Below, one piece after another: positions 25,074 through 34,692 of a stretch of 44,324 bases of DNA. Position 1 is the stretch's first letter. The number at the start of each line of letters is the position of its first letter. The notes beneath the pieces were generated by a model that saw nothing but the letters and a program-made list of their open reading frames with translations, was not told the DNA's origin and made no database searches. Origin of the DNA: an uncultured Apibacter sp. (GTDB lineage Bacteria > Bacteroidota > Bacteroidia > Flavobacteriales > Weeksellaceae); contig CALYQD010000019.1 of the NCBI GenBank assembly GCA_945280365.1, positions 1 through 44,324 on the forward strand, written 5' to 3'. Position numbers and translations under genes: made by a program.

Positions 25074-27070
25074 AGAGAACATATAAACGCTCCATTTCTT
25101 GAGGTAATCCAATGATTTGAAGGGCTTTTATAGTTTTGACCATCTGCGTATTGGATTTTATTACCCGTAAATATAATAGTACATGGATTCTTCAGTTCTT
25201 TAACGATCGACAGTTTGTCGGTAATTATGTAATTAGCGGAATCCATATTATTTTTACCCGGTTTATTTAGAACAAGAATTTTTTTTCTTTCCCATTTATA
25301 AACTGTATTCATTTGTAAAGTTTTATATTGAACAGAACTTATTCTTTCCCCGATAGTATATGGATCTATGATATTCCGCTTTACCTTTTCCCAATTTTCA
25401 GATGAGCTTCCTATTATTAATAGCTTTTTTCCATTTCTAAATCCTAGTAAAGTATTTGAATGATTGAAGACAATAAAACTTTTTTTAGATGATAATTTAA
25501 AATCATTATACAAGATACTCAATTGAAAACATATAACACAGATAAAAAAAGGAAATATAGTTTTTATTTTTAGCTGGTAAAGGTAATTTTTTAAAAAAAT
25601 TAAAGCTGATGTTAAAAATAGTAATTCCATTAAGTTTAATGAAATATTTTTAAACATTAACTTCTCCATTGAAGAAATATAATAGGTTGTATCTACGAGA
25701 ATTTTAACTAAAAAATCATAGATAAATGTTGGATAGGTCTGATATTCTAGAGGTAAAAAAACCAAAAAAATTTCACCTAATGAAGAATATGTTATAACAA
25801 ATGTATAAGGAATAATGAGTATATTAATTGGAATTGATAACAATGAAAATTGATGGAAATAAAAAAGAACAAATGGCAAAGTCCCTATTTGCGCAGCTAT
25901 AGTTACTGCTAAAGGATTTAAAATCCATTCGTTAACTCTTTTATTCTTTACCTTCATATATTTATATATAGATGGTGATAACCATGATATGAAAAATACT
26001 GCAATATAGCTTAATTGAAATCCGACCGAATATATTTCATTAGGATCACATAAAAGTATAATGATCGCAGATAAGGCCATACTATGATAAATATTACTAG
26101 TACGTTTTAACAGCTCGAAAAGGTAATAGATAGTGATCATCAAGCAGGAACGAAATACAGAAGAAGATAATCCCACTAAGCATCCGAAAAACCATACAAA
26201 GCTTAACGAAGTTAAAATTATAATTTTTCTATTCCCGCTTTTTAGCACCCAGCTTAATAGAGAAAAAATGATCCCAAATATAAAGGCTATATGCATCCCT
26301 GATATTGCAATTAAATGCATGATTCCTGATTTTGAATAAGCATCTATAGATTCTTTTTTCATTTCCGATCGATCTCCTAATAAATATGCCTTCAAAAATT
26401 CTTTTGAGTCTTCACTCAACGATGAGCTTTCAATCTTAGTGATTAAATTTTGATTGAAATTTTTAATCATGTATACAAGAGAATAATGGGCTGATTCTGA
26501 AATTATTTTATCTACTTTAGCTATTTGTAAAATATAGTTTCTTTTTAAATATTGAGCATAATTAAACTGGTGTGGATTCATAAGTGTTATAGGATCACTT
26601 AATGTAACCTTTAACACGTATTCATTTCCAAGAGTAAAAACCGAATTAAATTTTTCTTTATCAACTAAAAGCATAATAGCTCCTGAAGTATGATTTCGTT
26701 GATTTTTATATGAAATAGTTTTTACTTCAGCAGTATATTTTCGATATTGTTTATTAGAATTATTTTGTTCTTTTATAATTACTGTTATGTATTGGACATG
26801 TCCTTTTTCTTTATATTTTATATAATGATCATTTGCAATATCGTTATTTAATTTTCCTACTACTATTCCAATCAAACACCAAGAACCCAAAATAAGAAGT
26901 GAAAATATTTTTCTATAATTAATTTTACTGGTCATATATGCTAAAAAGAACAATAATGCTCCTTGTAAAAAACATAAGTATAAGATTGAAATAGAAATTT
27001 TTTCGCAAATAAAAACCCCTATTACTAATGAAAAAAAATAGAATACATAAGGATTTCTTGAAAGATCCAT
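25070..27070 (-). CDS. ComEC/Rec2-family competence protein
   Basis: A 666-residue integral membrane protein. The N-terminal part has two to three membrane helices and a DUF4131 region (about residues 1-180) with the oligosaccharide/OB-like segment; the competence domain follows, marked by FLKAYLLGDRSEM, YSKSGIMHLIAISGMHIAFIFG and GLSSSVFRSCLM. ComEC forms the inner-membrane channel for single-stranded DNA uptake. The metallo-beta-lactamase domain of longer homologues is missing: no HxHxDH motif occurs, and the C-terminal 150 residues are soluble and of unclear fold. Many Bacteroidota homologues are similarly short. Confidence 0.87.
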   Translation of the reverse strand: MDLSRNPYVFYFFSLVIGVFICEKISISILYLCFLQGALLFFLAYMTSKINYRKIFSLLILGSWCLIGIVVGKLNNDIANDHYIKYKEKGHVQYITVIIKEQNNSNKQYRKYTAEVKTISYKNQRNHTSGAIMLLVDKEKFNSVFTLGNEYVLKVTLSDPITLMNPHQFNYAQYLKRNYILQIAKVDKIISESAHYSLVYMIKNFNQNLITKIESSSLSEDSKEFLKAYLLGDRSEMKKESIDAYSKSGIMHLIAISGMHIAFIFGIIFSLLSWVLKSGNRKIIILTSLSFVWFFGCLVGLSSSVFRSCLMITIYYLFELLKRTSNIYHSMALSAIIILLCDPNEIYSVGFQLSYIAVFFISWLSPSIYKYMKVKNKRVNEWILNPLAVTIAAQIGTLPFVLFYFHQFSLLSIPINILIIPYTFVITYSSLGEIFLVFLPLEYQTYPTFIYDFLVKILVDTTYYISSMEKLMFKNISLNLMELLFLTSALIFLKNYLYQLKIKTIFPFFICVICFQLSILYNDFKLSSKKSFIVFNHSNTLLGFRNGKKLLIIGSSSENWEKVKRNIIDPYTIGERISSVQYKTLQMNTVYKWERKKILVLNKPGKNNMDSANYIITDKLSIVKELKNPCTIIFTGNKIQYADGQNYKSPSNHWITSRNGAFICSL

Positions 27071-27233
27071 AAAAAATTATTTAGCTAAAATACTAAATTA
27101 GTAGAAAAAATTTTATAAAATTTATAAAATAACCATTTATTTTATCATTATATATTTTACTATTTTATTTAATACTATTATATTTATACTGTAAAAGAAT
27201 ACAAAACAAACTAATTAAATTATTATTTATTTT

Positions 27234-29696
27234 ATGAAGCTAAAGTACAAAGCATCAGAGCTATTTTGTTTTCTAAGCATTATGGTACCTACATCTATGT
27301 TTTTTTCCCAAAACATTCCTCCTGATTCTTCCACAATTTCTGAAAAGGTAATTGATGACGTTCTGATTATAGGGAAAGGAGTTATCGACGTTGCTAAAGA
27401 AAGGGAAACCCCTATTGCCGTATCTATAATTAAAAAACAAGAAATCAGGGATAAGGGAGGAAACCAGGAATTTCCTGCGATTATGAAAAATACCCCCTCT
27501 ATTTATGTAAATGATGCTACCGGTTATGGAGATGCTAAGATGGTAACTAGAGGTTTTGATCAATCCAATACTGCCGTATTAGTCAACGGGCAACCCGTTA
27601 ATGGAATGGAAGATGGTACTGTGTATTGGACCAATTGGACAGGATTGATAGATATTGCGAATACTGTTCAGGTACAAAGAGGGCTTGGTTCTTCTAAACT
27701 TGCTGTATCTTCCGTAGGCGGAACGATAAATATTATTACAAAAGCCACAGAAAAAAAAGCAAGTTCTACTGCTAGATTTGTAACAGGAAATGATGGATTT
27801 TGGAGAACTACCTATGAATATAATAGTGGCTTACAAGGAAAATGGGGAGTATCGTTTGCAACCTCTACCTGGAGAGGTGATGGATATAGTAGAGGAACAA
27901 AAGGATCCGGACAAAATTATTTTTTGTCCATTGGTTTTCAACCTAACCAAAAACATAATTTTAATTTTATAATTTTCGGAGCGCCTCAAAACCATGATCA
28001 TAAATACTATACAAAAATATCCGATTATAAAAGATATGGCTATAAATACAATGTAAACCAAGGTTGGTTTCATGGTAAAGAACTTTTATTAAGATCCAAC
28101 TATTATCACAAATCGGTTGCCAATTTAAACTGGGATTGGAAAATCAATGAACGTAGTACCTTATCTACTGTAATTTATGGCTCCTTGGGTAGAGGAGGCG
28201 GTACTGGAGGATTCGGATCTAAATATATTGAAACACAAAATATTTCAACTCCTCAGAGTGCGAATGCCATACCCGGAAGTAGAAATCAACAAAATGGAAC
28301 AATTAATTGGGATGCTATCTTTGATTACAATTTAACTCATAATACAGACGGAATAGGAACAGGTAAAGATAATTATATTATGAGATCATCTGTTAATGAC
28401 CATCAATGGTACGGATTAGTTTCCAATTTCAATCACAAATTCAAAAAACATTTCGAGTTTAATGTTGGAATTGACGGGAGAGCTTATACCGGAACTCACT
28501 TTCAACAAGCCATGAATTTTATGGGACTATCTGGGGTTTCCGATAATATTTCAACTAACGTAAACGGAATGAACACAGTTACTAAAAATTATAACATAAA
28601 TCCTTGGAGCTCATTATTCAGAAATGTTAGTAAGGGGCAAAAACTAGGTTTTGATTATGATGAAACCATACAATATATTGGAGCTTTCGGTCAATTTGAG
28701 TATGTAAATAAATTTATGAGTGCATTTATACAGGGGGTTATTTCCGAACAATATAATTCAAGAAAAGACCGGTTTAACTATACTCCAACCAATCAGAAAT
28801 CTAAAACGTTAAATAATACGGGGTATAACATCAAAGGAGGAGCTAATTTTAAAATTAACAAGAATCATAATATTTTTGCAAATGCCGGATATTATTCCAG
28901 ACAACCGTTCCAAAATAATTTATTTCTCAATTGGAAAAATGATGTAAATCCGTTGGCAGACAATGAGGAAATTATAGGGCTAGAGATTGGCTATGAACTT
29001 CATTATAGATTCTTGGATGTAAGTATCAATATATATCGAACCAGTTGGAATAATAGAGTAGAAACAATTTCCAATGAAAGTATTAATCAAATTGAAAACA
29101 GATCCGGAATTGATGAACTCCATCAGGGAATTGAAGTTGAATTGCTTGCCAAACCATTAAAAAAATTAAATATTAAAGGACATTTATCTTTAGGAAGCTG
29201 GAAGTATAACGGTAATGCACATTCAACCACCTATGATTCCAATAATTTATCAAATATTATAAGCGAACAAGATATTTTATTGGATGGAGTAAAAACTTCA
29301 AATGCTCCTCAATTTAGTTATGGAGTAGGATTAGTATGTAAAGCTTTTAAAAATTTTTCCTTTGATGCAGATTTAAATAGGTATGAAAAATTATACTCCG
29401 ATTTTGACATTACTAGAGTTGCAGGTAACACTAAAATCGATTTAATAGAGCTTCCTGACTATTTCACTTTAGATGTAGGTGCTTCTTATACTATTTATTT
29501 AGATAATTCCTCACTACGTTTTAGGGCTAATGTCAACAATGTATTAAATGATGTTTTTATGACCTATTCTAAGACCAATTTGAAATCAGGAGATAAGGGC
29601 GCTGATAATGTCAAGTTTAAAGGAATTGATACGGCCAATCAGGTTTATTTCGGAAATGGTAGAACTTGGAATTTTGGCGTTACCTATAATTTCTAA
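27234..29696 (+). CDS. TonB-dependent outer-membrane receptor, substrate unknown
   Basis: An 820-residue receptor with a signal sequence ending near FFSQ. The plug domain (about residues 40-165) includes VTRGFDQSNTAVLVNGQPVN, MEDGTVYWTNWTGL and VQVQRGLGSSKLAVSSVGGT. The barrel follows to the terminal WNFGVTYNF. A Gly-rich loop GRGGGTGGFGSK lies near residue 320. There is no carboxypeptidase-like domain and no SusD neighbour, which favours a siderophore, haem or cofactor ligand over glycans, but the ligand cannot be read from sequence. The tetR gene downstream might regulate it. Confidence 0.88.
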   Translation: MKLKYKASELFCFLSIMVPTSMFFSQNIPPDSSTISEKVIDDVLIIGKGVIDVAKERETPIAVSIIKKQEIRDKGGNQEFPAIMKNTPSIYVNDATGYGDAKMVTRGFDQSNTAVLVNGQPVNGMEDGTVYWTNWTGLIDIANTVQVQRGLGSSKLAVSSVGGTINIITKATEKKASSTARFVTGNDGFWRTTYEYNSGLQGKWGVSFATSTWRGDGYSRGTKGSGQNYFLSIGFQPNQKHNFNFIIFGAPQNHDHKYYTKISDYKRYGYKYNVNQGWFHGKELLLRSNYYHKSVANLNWDWKINERSTLSTVIYGSLGRGGGTGGFGSKYIETQNISTPQSANAIPGSRNQQNGTINWDAIFDYNLTHNTDGIGTGKDNYIMRSSVNDHQWYGLVSNFNHKFKKHFEFNVGIDGRAYTGTHFQQAMNFMGLSGVSDNISTNVNGMNTVTKNYNINPWSSLFRNVSKGQKLGFDYDETIQYIGAFGQFEYVNKFMSAFIQGVISEQYNSRKDRFNYTPTNQKSKTLNNTGYNIKGGANFKINKNHNIFANAGYYSRQPFQNNLFLNWKNDVNPLADNEEIIGLEIGYELHYRFLDVSINIYRTSWNNRVETISNESINQIENRSGIDELHQGIEVELLAKPLKKLNIKGHLSLGSWKYNGNAHSTTYDSNNLSNIISEQDILLDGVKTSNAPQFSYGVGLVCKAFKNFSFDADLNRYEKLYSDFDITRVAGNTKIDLIELPDYFTLDVGASYTIYLDNSSLRFRANVNNVLNDVFMTYSKTNLKSGDKGADNVKFKGIDTANQVYFGNGRTWNFGVTYNF

Positions 29697-29815
29697 AGCA
29701 TAAATAATTAAATAATCTAACAAATTGTATGGTCAAATGTTGAATTATCCTTTTTTATCTACATTTTAAGATGATAAACAATAAATGATTTATAATTATT
29801 GAATTGGCATGAATT

Positions 29816-29848
29816 AATAGAGTAAAATAATAAATATTTTACTCTATT
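29816..29848. repeat. 14-bp inverted repeat: terminator and/or TetR operator
   Basis: AATAGAGTAAAATA (29816-29829) and its exact complement (29835-29848) flank five bases. A short T-rich tail follows, so it can end the upstream receptor mRNA. It also lies just upstream of the -7 box of the tetR gene, where an autoregulatory operator would be. Confidence 0.75.
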
Positions 29849-29853
29849 TTTAT

Positions 29854-29861
29854 TATATTTG
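29854..29861 (+). promoter_or_regulatory. -7 promoter element of the tetR gene
   Basis: TATATTTG matches TAnnTTTG, 18 bases before the ATG at 29880. No TTG is seen at the expected distance; that region lies inside the inverted repeat at 29816-29848. Confidence 0.6.
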
Positions 29862-29879
29862 TTTATGTAGCAATTCATT

Positions 29880-30488
29880 ATGGATATAATCAAAGATCAA
29901 ATTATTAGCAAATCGATAGAATTATTTACACAAATCGGCGTCAAAATGGTTACCATGGATATGATCAGTAAAGGTTTATGCATGTCAAAAAAAACTTTAT
30001 ACGAGCATTTTTCCAGTAAAGAAGATTTAATAAAAAACACCTTTAACAAATGTTTGACTTCTTATATTCAGGAAATGGAAAATAAAATAAAGGATTATCC
30101 TAATATTATCCACCAGAAATTTCTTATTCTTGAAAATAGTACTTCTTCTATTTTTTTCAGAGAAAACCAAACTTTATTTCAACTTAAAAACTTTTATCCT
30201 GACATCTATTCGGAAATGTTTTCTTTGTATAATAACTCCATAAAAGCTTTCATCAAAAATAATATAATTTTAGGAATTGAGGAAGGTATATACCGCGCTA
30301 AAATGAATAAAAAATTAACCATTGAATATTTTTATCTTATTGAAAAAATGATCATAATGGAGAATAGCTTTACAGAATTAAATTTAAGTGAGATTCCTGT
30401 AAAGAAATATTTCATTGAATTATTAATACGGTCTATTGCTACTAAAAAAGGCATTAAGGAACTTGAAAAATACATCTCCAAAAGTTAA
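29880..30488 (+). CDS. TetR/AcrR-family transcriptional regulator
   Basis: A 202-residue regulator. The N-terminal helix-turn-helix is textbook: IISKSIELFTQIGVKMVTMD, then ISKGLCMSKKTLYEHFSSKE (about residues 8-55). The C-terminal 140 residues are a helical ligand-binding and dimer domain without recognisable ligand features. The inverted repeat over its promoter suggests autorepression. It follows the TonB receptor by about 180 bases and overlaps the convergent MscS gene by four bases. Its other targets and ligand are unknown. Confidence 0.9.
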   Translation: MDIIKDQIISKSIELFTQIGVKMVTMDMISKGLCMSKKTLYEHFSSKEDLIKNTFNKCLTSYIQEMENKIKDYPNIIHQKFLILENSTSSIFFRENQTLFQLKNFYPDIYSEMFSLYNNSIKAFIKNNIILGIEEGIYRAKMNKKLTIEYFYLIEKMIIMENSFTELNLSEIPVKKYFIELLIRSIATKKGIKELEKYISKS

Positions 30489-31696
30489 GAGGTTACGCCC
30501 GCTACGGTTTTAAGTCCGAATAAAGTTGATATTGAGATTATATGCTCAAAAATTTCTGCTTGTATATCTTCAAATTCAAGTAAATCCGAAGTATTGGTAA
30601 AACAATATACTTCTATAGGTATTCCATAAATGGTAGGATCTAACAATCTAACCATTAGGGTATCTTTCTTAGATATTAGTAAATGATTTTGAAGATTCCA
30701 TCTAATATAATTCCTAAATAACCCCAAATTTGTTTGTATCAAATCATTTTCAGTTTTTTGAGAAGTAAAGTACTGATGCAATTCTTCATTAATTTTCATC
30801 TCATCAAGCTCTTTTTTTTCTAAAAATAGGACAGATTGACTATCAATAATTATCGACCTTTTTATCCTTCTAGAATGAGAAAATTTCATAGGTTCGTAAT
30901 TTATAACTTCTGTCGATATTAAGTCATAAGTTGGTATGGTAGATATAGTCTTATCTTTATTTTGAATCTTAGTTGTTACCAAATTTATTTCTAATATTAT
31001 TCCTTCTAAATTATATTTAGATATATAAATTTCATCTCCTGATTTTAATTGTTTGGAGTTTGCAATATTTATTCCGGCCACAAATCCTAATACAGGATCT
31101 CTAAATACCAAAATTATTACAGCCATTATAGCCCCTAAAAAAGTAAAAAAATTTGAGCTTGATAGATCAAATACGATGGATATAACAATAAAACTTGATA
31201 ATAATACAATTATAATTTTAAGAAACTCCAAAAAAGTATTTAAAGCAATGGTCCTATAGCTTTTATCCCTGTTTTCCACATCATTATAAGAATCAATAAT
31301 ACTAATAAAAAATTTTGCAATAAATACGATTAAAAATATACTGAATATTAAATTAAGAATATGAAAACTTTGTGGATGAGAATAAAATATTAAGGGGACT
31401 AAAAGATAGCATATTCCTAAAGGAAATAATCGAAAAAAGCTTGTAAATACATTTTTTTTTATAAATGTATTCATCAAGATATTTTTTGTTTTAGGAACTA
31501 TTTTTAAAGCGATTTTCAATAAGACTTTTCGCTGGAAAAAATCTAAAATCAGAAATATAATTAATACGATCAAAATTTTACTTGTAATTTGTGATATTAA
31601 TACTATATCATCAGGTAAATTTTTTGATATATAACTATCTAATTTATCAATTATTGAATTTTCATTTTTAAGTCTTAATATATTTATCTCAGTCAT
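30485..31696 (-). CDS. MscS-family mechanosensitive ion channel
   Basis: A 403-residue membrane protein with about five hydrophobic segments (residues 35-58, 88-108, 115-135, 152-175 and 178-205). The MscS pore and beta-domain region is visible in FFTFLGAIMAVIILVFRDPVLGFVAGI and in LKSGDEIYISKYNLEGIILEINLVTTKI, followed by TISTIPTYDLIS. It opens on membrane tension to release solutes on osmotic downshock. The layout resembles the YbdG-like branch more than small MscS. Its last four bases overlap the tetR gene end, tail to tail. Confidence 0.88.
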   Translation of the reverse strand: MTEINILRLKNENSIIDKLDSYISKNLPDDIVLISQITSKILIVLIIFLILDFFQRKVLLKIALKIVPKTKNILMNTFIKKNVFTSFFRLFPLGICYLLVPLIFYSHPQSFHILNLIFSIFLIVFIAKFFISIIDSYNDVENRDKSYRTIALNTFLEFLKIIIVLLSSFIVISIVFDLSSSNFFTFLGAIMAVIILVFRDPVLGFVAGINIANSKQLKSGDEIYISKYNLEGIILEINLVTTKIQNKDKTISTIPTYDLISTEVINYEPMKFSHSRRIKRSIIIDSQSVLFLEKKELDEMKINEELHQYFTSQKTENDLIQTNLGLFRNYIRWNLQNHLLISKKDTLMVRLLDPTIYGIPIEVYCFTNTSDLLEFEDIQAEIFEHIISISTLFGLKTVAGVTS

Positions 31697-31764
31697 TAAT
31701 TCATTACTATTATATCATTTTATTATGGATAAAGTATAATGTTTGTTATTTATTAACTATCTTT

Positions 31765-32295
31765 ATGGTTATATTTAATATATCACATTTTATGCCTGAT
31801 TTAATTTGGATAGTTTTAATATTTATACTTATAATTATTGGTATGATAGGTTCCGTCTTACCTGCATTGCCGGGAACTCCCATTGCATTTATAGGTTTAT
31901 TAATTTATAAACTATCTCCACTTGGAGACTCGTTAAGTTGGTGGTGGGTAGCTTTTTGTGCAACTTTAACTCTATTAGCATTTGTCGTAAACTATTTTAT
32001 ACCTATTCTTACAGCCAAAAAATTTGGAGGATCTAAATATGGTATAATTGGTGCTTCCCTAGGAATATTTGCAGGTTTTTTTCTTCCTTCCGGTTTTTTA
32101 TACGGTCCTTTTTTAGGAGCCTTATTTGGAGAATTGATGCATGATTTTATGGATAAAAAAGGTGCTTTAAAAGCTTCTGTAGGTGCTTTATTAGGTTATT
32201 TTTTAAGTATGGGTGTTAATATTATTGTATGCGGTATAATTATGACCATCTTTATTATTCATCTTACCTATACCTATTTCAGTAACAATGGATAA
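31765..32295 (+). CDS. DUF456 family membrane protein
   Basis: A 176-residue membrane protein with the DUF456 pattern: hydrophobic segment with GMIGSVLPALPGTPIAFIGL, then AKKFGGSKYGIIGASLGIFAGFF and a glycine-rich GPFLGALFGELMHD. About five membrane segments are seen, with GxxxG-like repeats. Its function is not known. The ATG at 31765 is used here; a second in-frame ATG at 31792 (MPDLIWIVLI) gives a start more like other family members and is equally possible. It is divergent from the MscS gene across 68 bases. Confidence 0.85.
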   Translation: MVIFNISHFMPDLIWIVLIFILIIIGMIGSVLPALPGTPIAFIGLLIYKLSPLGDSLSWWWVAFCATLTLLAFVVNYFIPILTAKKFGGSKYGIIGASLGIFAGFFLPSGFLYGPFLGALFGELMHDFMDKKGALKASVGALLGYFLSMGVNIIVCGIIMTIFIIHLTYTYFSNNG

Positions 32296-32385
32296 GCAAT
32301 ATTTATTTAAAATTTATCGATTAACTTTTTATTCATTTGATCTTACAATCTAGAAAAATTTCAACAATACAATCTAATGTTTAGC

Positions 32386-32424
32386 AATAAAAAACTCTAT
32401 CAACAGTAACTGTTAATAGAGTTT
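32386..32424 (-). terminator. intrinsic terminator of pta
   Basis: AAACTCTAT...ATAGAGTTT with an inner AACAG/CTGTT (32392-32424) and one internal mismatch, followed on the minus strand by a T run. It lies 24 bases after the pta stop codon. Confidence 0.85.
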
Positions 32425-32448
32425 GTCTATGTTATTTATATTATAATT

Positions 32449-34542
32449 TTAGTTATTATTTGCAGCTTGAATAGCAGTAATTACCACAGTATTATATATA
32501 TCTTCAATGGTTGCTCCTCTACTTAGGTCATTTATCGGTTTTTTCAAGCCTTGTAATACAGGACCTAAAGCCAAGCCGCCTGATTCTCTCTGTACAGCTT
32601 TGTAAGTATTATTTCCTGTATTTAAATCCGGAAATATCAGAACATTTGCTTTACCTGCTACTAAAGAACCTGGCATTTTACTGCTTCCGACGCTTGGAAC
32701 CACAGCTGCATCGTATTGTATAGGACCTTCTATTAACAAATCCGGACGTAAAGATTTTACCAGCTCAGTTGCCTTTCTAACCTTATCAACATCTACTCCA
32801 GCTCCTGAATATCCTGAAGAATAAGAAAGCATGGCAATTTTCGGTTCAATTCCAAAATTTTTAGCCGTACCTGCAGCAGATATAGCTATATCAGCCAATT
32901 GTTCATAGGTCGGATTAGGAACAATCGCACAATCTCCATATACTAATACCCTGTCCTGTAAGAGCATAAAAAATACAGAAGAAACAGTTTTAATACCCGG
33001 CTTTGTTTTAACAAATTGTAGAGCTGGAAGTATAGTATGAGCAGTTGTATTCTGAGCTCCGGAAACCATTCCATCTGCATCTCCTTTGTAAACCATCATC
33101 GTTCCAAAATAAGAAGCATCGAGCATTAAGTCTCTTGCCTGAGCAAGCTCCATACCTTTATCTTTCCTTATCTCATACAAGGTTTCTACATAATCATTGA
33201 GTTTATCATTATCCGTATTATCTAATACGGAAATAAGATCTGTATTCCAATTCAGTCCAAGCTGATTTACCTTTTGTATAATTTCTTCCTGTTTTCCTAA
33301 AATAGTAATTTTTACTATTTCATCATCCGCCAACATAGAGGCTGCTCGTATAATTCTTTCATCTCCACCTTCCGGTAATACTATATGTTTATGAGCTGCT
33401 TTAGCTTCTTTCAATAAATTATACTGGAACATTCTTGGAGTAATTCCTTCAATTTTAAAGGAAGATATTCGTTTATCAAGCTCCGGTACATCTACATATT
33501 GTTCGAAAAGATCAATATTACGTTTTATTTTAGCGCTATTCTCCGGATATATGGTTGATTTAATATTATCTATAGCGGTAGCTGCCTCGAATGTGCCAAT
33601 ATCTACAAGTAAGATAGGCATATTTACACTGGAACCATCAACCATTTTCATTATTGATGCGTCAGGACTGATCCCTGCCGTTAATATTATCCCAGATATC
33701 CTTTTGAAATTAGATAAGTTGGAAAGTAATGTTCCTATGATTAAATCAGATCTGTCACCTGGAAGGATTACTACACAATCATCATCTACATAGTTTATAA
33801 ATTGTGATAAGAGCATACCTCCTATCATAAATTTATTAATTGATCTATTAAGATTTTCACTTCCATGTAGCACTTTAGCTCCTAAAACATCTGCTACTTC
33901 TTTAAGAGTCGGGAAGCTCAAAGGTTTGTCGTTAGGAATTATTGATAACAATACAGAATCCCCAATTCTTTTCTTGCTTTTGGTAATTACCTCCTCTATA
34001 TTCTTATCACATTTATTAACAATTACTGCAATAACCTTATTATCTTTCTTTAAAAAATTATTTAATTCAAGACTAATATTTTTAGCTAAATCATGAGAGT
34101 TTTTAAAGGAATCCTTAACAACCAAGACTACTGGTATATTTAAAGATTTAGCTATAATTACATTTAAATCATACTCTAAAGAAGTACTTCCGGCTGATAA
34201 ATCAGTTCCATCAATCAAAACGAAATCAAATTTATCTTCTAAAGCCTTATACTTTTGTATTATACTATCATAAGCATCATTTAATCTCCCACTATTTTGA
34301 AGGTCAATAATTTCGCTTTTAGTAAAAGCGTAGGCATCTTCATAACTTTGATTCAAATTAAAAAAAGAAATCATAGTTTCAATATGGTTATCTTTTATCC
34401 CATCATCCAAATCATCGATAATAGGACGAAAATAACCTATATTAGGTGTTCTCCTCATGACCATTTGCAATATCCCCAGGCTAATCAAAGATTTCCCACT
34501 GTAAGGACAAGTAGCCGCCACATATACTGATCTGTTGTTCAT
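32449..34542 (-). CDS. pta: phosphate acetyltransferase
   Basis: A 697-residue long-form Pta that interconverts acetyl-CoA and acetyl phosphate. Residues 1-220 are a P-loop (CobB/DtbS-like) domain with AATCPYSGKS (9-18); the middle (about 220-360) is a DRTGG domain; the catalytic PTA_PTB domain spans about 370-697, with VLPEGGDERIIRAASM, DGMVSGAQNTTAHTILPAL, IAMLSYSSGYSGAG and GPIQYDAAVVPSVG. No acetate kinase gene is adjacent, although ackA-pta pairs are common. A -7 element TACTTTTG lies at 34574-34581, 32 bases upstream of the start. Confidence 0.95.
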   Translation of the reverse strand: MNNRSVYVAATCPYSGKSLISLGILQMVMRRTPNIGYFRPIIDDLDDGIKDNHIETMISFFNLNQSYEDAYAFTKSEIIDLQNSGRLNDAYDSIIQKYKALEDKFDFVLIDGTDLSAGSTSLEYDLNVIIAKSLNIPVVLVVKDSFKNSHDLAKNISLELNNFLKKDNKVIAVIVNKCDKNIEEVITKSKKRIGDSVLLSIIPNDKPLSFPTLKEVADVLGAKVLHGSENLNRSINKFMIGGMLLSQFINYVDDDCVVILPGDRSDLIIGTLLSNLSNFKRISGIILTAGISPDASIMKMVDGSSVNMPILLVDIGTFEAATAIDNIKSTIYPENSAKIKRNIDLFEQYVDVPELDKRISSFKIEGITPRMFQYNLLKEAKAAHKHIVLPEGGDERIIRAASMLADDEIVKITILGKQEEIIQKVNQLGLNWNTDLISVLDNTDNDKLNDYVETLYEIRKDKGMELAQARDLMLDASYFGTMMVYKGDADGMVSGAQNTTAHTILPALQFVKTKPGIKTVSSVFFMLLQDRVLVYGDCAIVPNPTYEQLADIAISAAGTAKNFGIEPKIAMLSYSSGYSGAGVDVDKVRKATELVKSLRPDLLIEGPIQYDAAVVPSVGSSKMPGSLVAGKANVLIFPDLNTGNNTYKAVQRESGGLALGPVLQGLKKPINDLSRGATIEDIYNTVVITAIQAANNN

Positions 34543-34573
34543 TTATTTAGTAATAATATAATTGAAAGTTTTA

Positions 34574-34581
34574 CAAAAGTA
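34574..34581 (-). promoter_or_regulatory. -7 promoter element of pta
   Basis: TACTTTTG on the minus strand matches TAnnTTTG and ends 31 bases before the pta ATG. The -33 box is not clear. Confidence 0.5.
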
Positions 34582-34692
34582 CAAAATTGGAAGATATACT
34601 TATAATTTAATTCTCAAATTAAACTATATCTAAATAATGCTAAATAATCTTTAGATATTTTTGTTTATAACCAAAATAAGATTGGTCTATCC

